A stretch of DNA of 64,000 bases from Stentor roeselii. Its lineage: Eukaryota; Ciliophora; Heterotrichea; Heterotrichida; Stentoridae. Below, one piece after another: positions 61,923 through 64,000 of this stretch (position 1 is its first letter; each line of letters begins with the position of its first letter). A program made the translations under genes and the position numbers. The stretch covers positions 1-64,000 of the forward strand of contig RSEH01000194.1 in assembly GCA_006503475.1 (NCBI GenBank). The letters run 5' to 3'. A model generated the notes under the pieces. That model did no database searches, was not told where the DNA came from, and saw nothing but the letters and a program-made list of their open reading frames with translations.

Positions 61923-64000
61923 TTAGGATTGGTTTAAGAGAAGGTCTTCGTTTAAGGGTATTGTGAAACTGTTTTCTTTTGATTTGCTTGTTGTTTTGTG
62001 GACTTTTGAACTTACATGCTTTTCGTGCATTGTCTTCGGCTTTCGATTTAGATCTTCGTCTTTGGAGTCTGATGAAGGAATTTCTTTGATTTTTTCAGGG
62101 GTTGATGGGATTTCAATGGATTTATTTGACTCTTTTCTGGGATTTTTTTTATGGTTTGAGATTTTTTGGCTTGTGGAATCGTTTTCTTCAAGAGATTCTG
62201 ATGGAGCTTTTGAAGGTCTGTCTTTTTTTTTTTTTGGTTCTTTTTTGATGATGTCACTGTCGTCTAGTAATTTTTTTTCTGGTTTTTCAGGACTTTTTGT
62301 TTTATTTTTTGATTCCTTTCTGATAAAATCACTGTCGTCAAGCAGGTTTCCCCCAGATTTCACAGGACTTTCTTTTTTTGATTCTTTTTTAACGAAATCA
62401 CTATCATCTAATAAATTGACTACAGGTTTCGCAGGACTTTCTCTTTTATTTTTCGATTCTTTTCTAACATTTTCAGTATCATCTAAAAGTTTTCCAGATT
62501 TTTCAGGACTTTTATTTTTCGAGGCTTTTTTACTTGCTTGGCTGTCATCAAGCAAAAGATTTTCATTTTTTTTCGGACTTCTGTTCTTAATTCTAGGTTT
62601 TTCTATTTCTTCATTTTTTAAGTCTTCCTTTACTATTTTCTTAGGACTGATTTGCTTTCTTTCTTCTATAAGCTCTTTCTCGATTTTTTCCTTATGTTTG
62701 ACTTTTTTCGGTGAAGAACTTTTTCTTTCTTCTTTTTTTTCACTCTTCCCAGTTTTTTTCGGCGAAGTTTTTCTTTCAAAATTTTCCATGACCTCATTTT
62801 TTTCCTTAAAATCTTCAGGATTTTCATCCGGATCATCGAAAATCCTTTGATTTTCTTTAAATTCTTTCGTTTTTTTGCTTTTTACCGAATCTTTCTTCTC
62901 AAGATCCTTTGTGCCAAATCGATTCCACTTGACTTCAACAGGTTCCGTTCCTTCATCCAAAAAGATGATATTCTCATTTTGACCTTTGATGATTTTTTTA
63001 CTTTCCATAAAATCCTTCAGTTTTTCAGTCTTCAGATTTTTTCCCCAAGAAAAATAAGCTGCAAGAAGAGGAACAATTTTAAATTCCTTTGAATTAAAAA
63101 TTTCGATGACCTTCTGAGTGCTTTCAATGATTCTAAGTAAACTAAACCAACTTCCTTTATAGTTGCTGAAGTTGACCCAATCATCAACAACAGGCCAGAC
63201 GAGTTGTGGAGGTCTTTGTTTGAAGAGAGCGATATAAAGATCTATAGTTTTTTGATACCCTTTAACCAGATTGACTTTAAGCTTGTACCTGTCTTCAACA
63301 GTGACATATTCGATTTCCTTTCCAAAGACCTTCTGAGAAAACTTGTGATATTCGAGACTTATCGACCGGTGAACCCTCCAAATCATTTCCACAGAATAAC
63401 TCGGAGTGACAAGACTAGGCTGAAAGTAGGCCATTGTCAAGAACCTGGCATATTCTTCAAAGAAAACCAAAGCCATGTCTCCTAAGCAAAGTTTCGTATC
63501 AATAAATTCTTTAACATCTTTTTCAAGACTTTCCAGGATTTTTTCATACTTTTCTTCAGCAATGACTGAAACATCGAGTCCATAAAAATAGTTGTCTTGT
63601 GCAGGTTCACAGTAAAATCTTTTACAAGTTTCTGAATTTTTCTTCTTGTTAAGCATCTCACGTACCATGTTTAAATGAAAGTAAATCTTGAAGACTTCTT
63701 GATGATGCTTTAAGGATGTTCGAAGAAATACGTATTCGTGGATTTGTTTAAGAAATGCTTCAAGTTCACTGTCAAGAATCCAAATCGTGTATTTTCGGTC
63801 AAGTTGCCAGAAGTCTTTTGAATAACTTGGCCAGAAATGAAGGAAAAGACTCTCGAATCCTTCTAAACTGCCGATTAGGGACTTTTCTAGTTTTTGACTG
63901 AAGAGATTGTTGCAAAGGTCGGAGTAGAGGTCTGGGTGTTGCAGGGATTCCATCCAGACTTCTTCTACTAGTGGAGGAGGGAAAAGTGATGGTGTGCAAG
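61923..64000 (-). CDS. GRDP/DUF1399-like protein with tandem repeat tail, 5' end missing at the window edge
   Basis: The frame is open to the right edge, so the gene starts outside. The conserved part repeats a pattern of the glycine-rich domain protein family: PPPLVEEVWMESLQHPDLYSDLC at the edge and PSLVTPSYSVEMIWRVHRSISLEYHKF further on (near 63380-63410), in line with 'PS..vD.vWH.Hml....Y..DC' of GRDP/DUF1399, though key His residues differ. A Met at 63953 is internal. From about 62900 downwards the protein is Lys/Glu/Ser-rich, with a tandem repeat at 62200-62560. In plants GRDPs act in stress and development; function here is unknown. Confidence 0.65.
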   Translation of the reverse strand, partial: CTPSLFPPPLVEEVWMESLQHPDLYSDLCNNLFSQKLEKSLIGSLEGFESLFLHFWPSYSKDFWQLDRKYTIWILDSELEAFLKQIHEYVFLRTSLKHHQEVFKIYFHLNMVREMLNKKKNSETCKRFYCEPAQDNYFYGLDVSVIAEEKYEKILESLEKDVKEFIDTKLCLGDMALVFFEEYARFLTMAYFQPSLVTPSYSVEMIWRVHRSISLEYHKFSQKVFGKEIEYVTVEDRYKLKVNLVKGYQKTIDLYIALFKQRPPQLVWPVVDDWVNFSNYKGSWFSLLRIIESTQKVIEIFNSKEFKIVPLLAAYFSWGKNLKTEKLKDFMESKKIIKGQNENIIFLDEGTEPVEVKWNRFGTKDLEKKDSVKSKKTKEFKENQRIFDDPDENPEDFKEKNEVMENFERKTSPKKTGKSEKKEERKSSSPKKVKHKEKIEKELIEERKQISPKKIVKEDLKNEEIEKPRIKNRSPKKNENLLLDDSQASKKASKNKSPEKSGKLLDDTENVRKESKNKRESPAKPVVNLLDDSDFVKKESKKESPVKSGGNLLDDSDFIRKESKNKTKSPEKPEKKLLDDSDIIKKEPKKKKDRPSKAPSESLEENDSTSQKISNHKKNPRKESNKSIEIPSTPEKIKEIPSSDSKDEDLNRKPKTMHEKHVSSKVHKTTSKSKENSFTIPLNEDLLLNQS
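62200..62560 (-). repeat. Coding tandem repeat, LLDDSD..KKESK..SP unit (5-6 copies)
   Basis: Repeats of about 22-24 residues within the GRDP-like gene: LLDDSQASKKASKNKSPEKS, LLDDTENVRKESKNK, LLDDSDFVKKESKKESP, LLDDSDFIRKESKNK, LLDDSDIIKKEPKKK and a degenerate last copy with SLEENDS. DNA identity between copies is visible, so the array is fairly young. Confidence 0.85.

Noticed and set aside
61963-62850. A 295-residue Phe/Ser-rich forward frame over the repeat region
   Set aside because: It is the antisense image of the Lys/Glu/Ser-rich GRDP-like tail and has no domain logic.
1-64000. CRISPR arrays, insertion sequences, viral or retroelement genes
   Set aside because: No spaced direct repeats, transposase, integrase or reverse transcriptase motifs were seen in any frame.

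Overview
The window looks like macronuclear DNA of a heterotrich ciliate, most likely Stentor or a close relative. It is AT-rich, almost free of repeats and very dense in genes. I reconstruct 44 complete or partial protein genes and one tRNA gene. TAA, TAG and TGA all end reading frames and none is read through inside a recognisable domain, so the code is standard; this argues against Blepharisma (TGA = Trp) and Condylostoma. Thirteen introns can be inferred, every one exactly 15 nt, GT(A/G)...AG, with A at position 10 in 12 of 13. Tiny introns of this size with a standard code are known from Stentor. The species call is inference; the introns and code use are read from the sequence.

Layout. 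1-2151: probable 3' tail of a gene at the left edge, a ZAR1-type zinc-finger gene, AT-rich spacers. 2152-10025: leucine-rich repeat protein, LMBR1/LMBD1-type membrane protein, coiled-coil protein, RCC1-repeat protein, dual-specificity phosphatase, large coiled-coil protein. 10026-16549: spacer with a 167-bp tandem duplication, double cNMP-binding protein, two coiled-coil/EF-hand-like genes, FHA-like protein, small Tim chaperone, C2H2 zinc finger, long spacer. 16550-21434: tRNA-Gly(GCC), a disordered protein, kinesin-14, a DNAJB13/RSP16-type J protein. 21462-33254: one uninterrupted 3,930-residue HECT ubiquitin ligase. 33256-44483: LRR protein, PKA-type kinase, coiled-coil protein, TDY-type MAP kinase, CCDC12/Cwf18 splicing factor, ACT-ACT protein, ELMO-domain protein, second small Tim, PH-like plus kinase protein. 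44985-55213: EF-hand protein, two members of an unrecognised paralogous family, dynein light intermediate chain, LSM12, M20 dipeptidase, NAA20, EngB GTPase. 55235-64000: OST3/OST6, SET methyltransferase, cyclic-nucleotide-type cation channel, unknown protein, EGF-domain membrane protein, and the 3' part of a GRDP/DUF1399-like gene cut by the right edge.

The genes are typical eukaryotic housekeeping, ciliary/cytoskeletal and signalling genes with no operon logic. What is unusual is the packing and the base composition. Convergent stop codons are commonly 0-22 bp apart and in one case the coding sequences overlap; some divergent start codons are only 8 or 15 bp apart; many ATGs sit directly behind a TATAA-like string. 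Within long genes the sense strand drifts from A/C-rich to G/T-rich over roughly 0.6-1.4 kb and then snaps back, a sawtooth seen in genes on both strands. No mobile element, CRISPR array or virus-like gene was seen.
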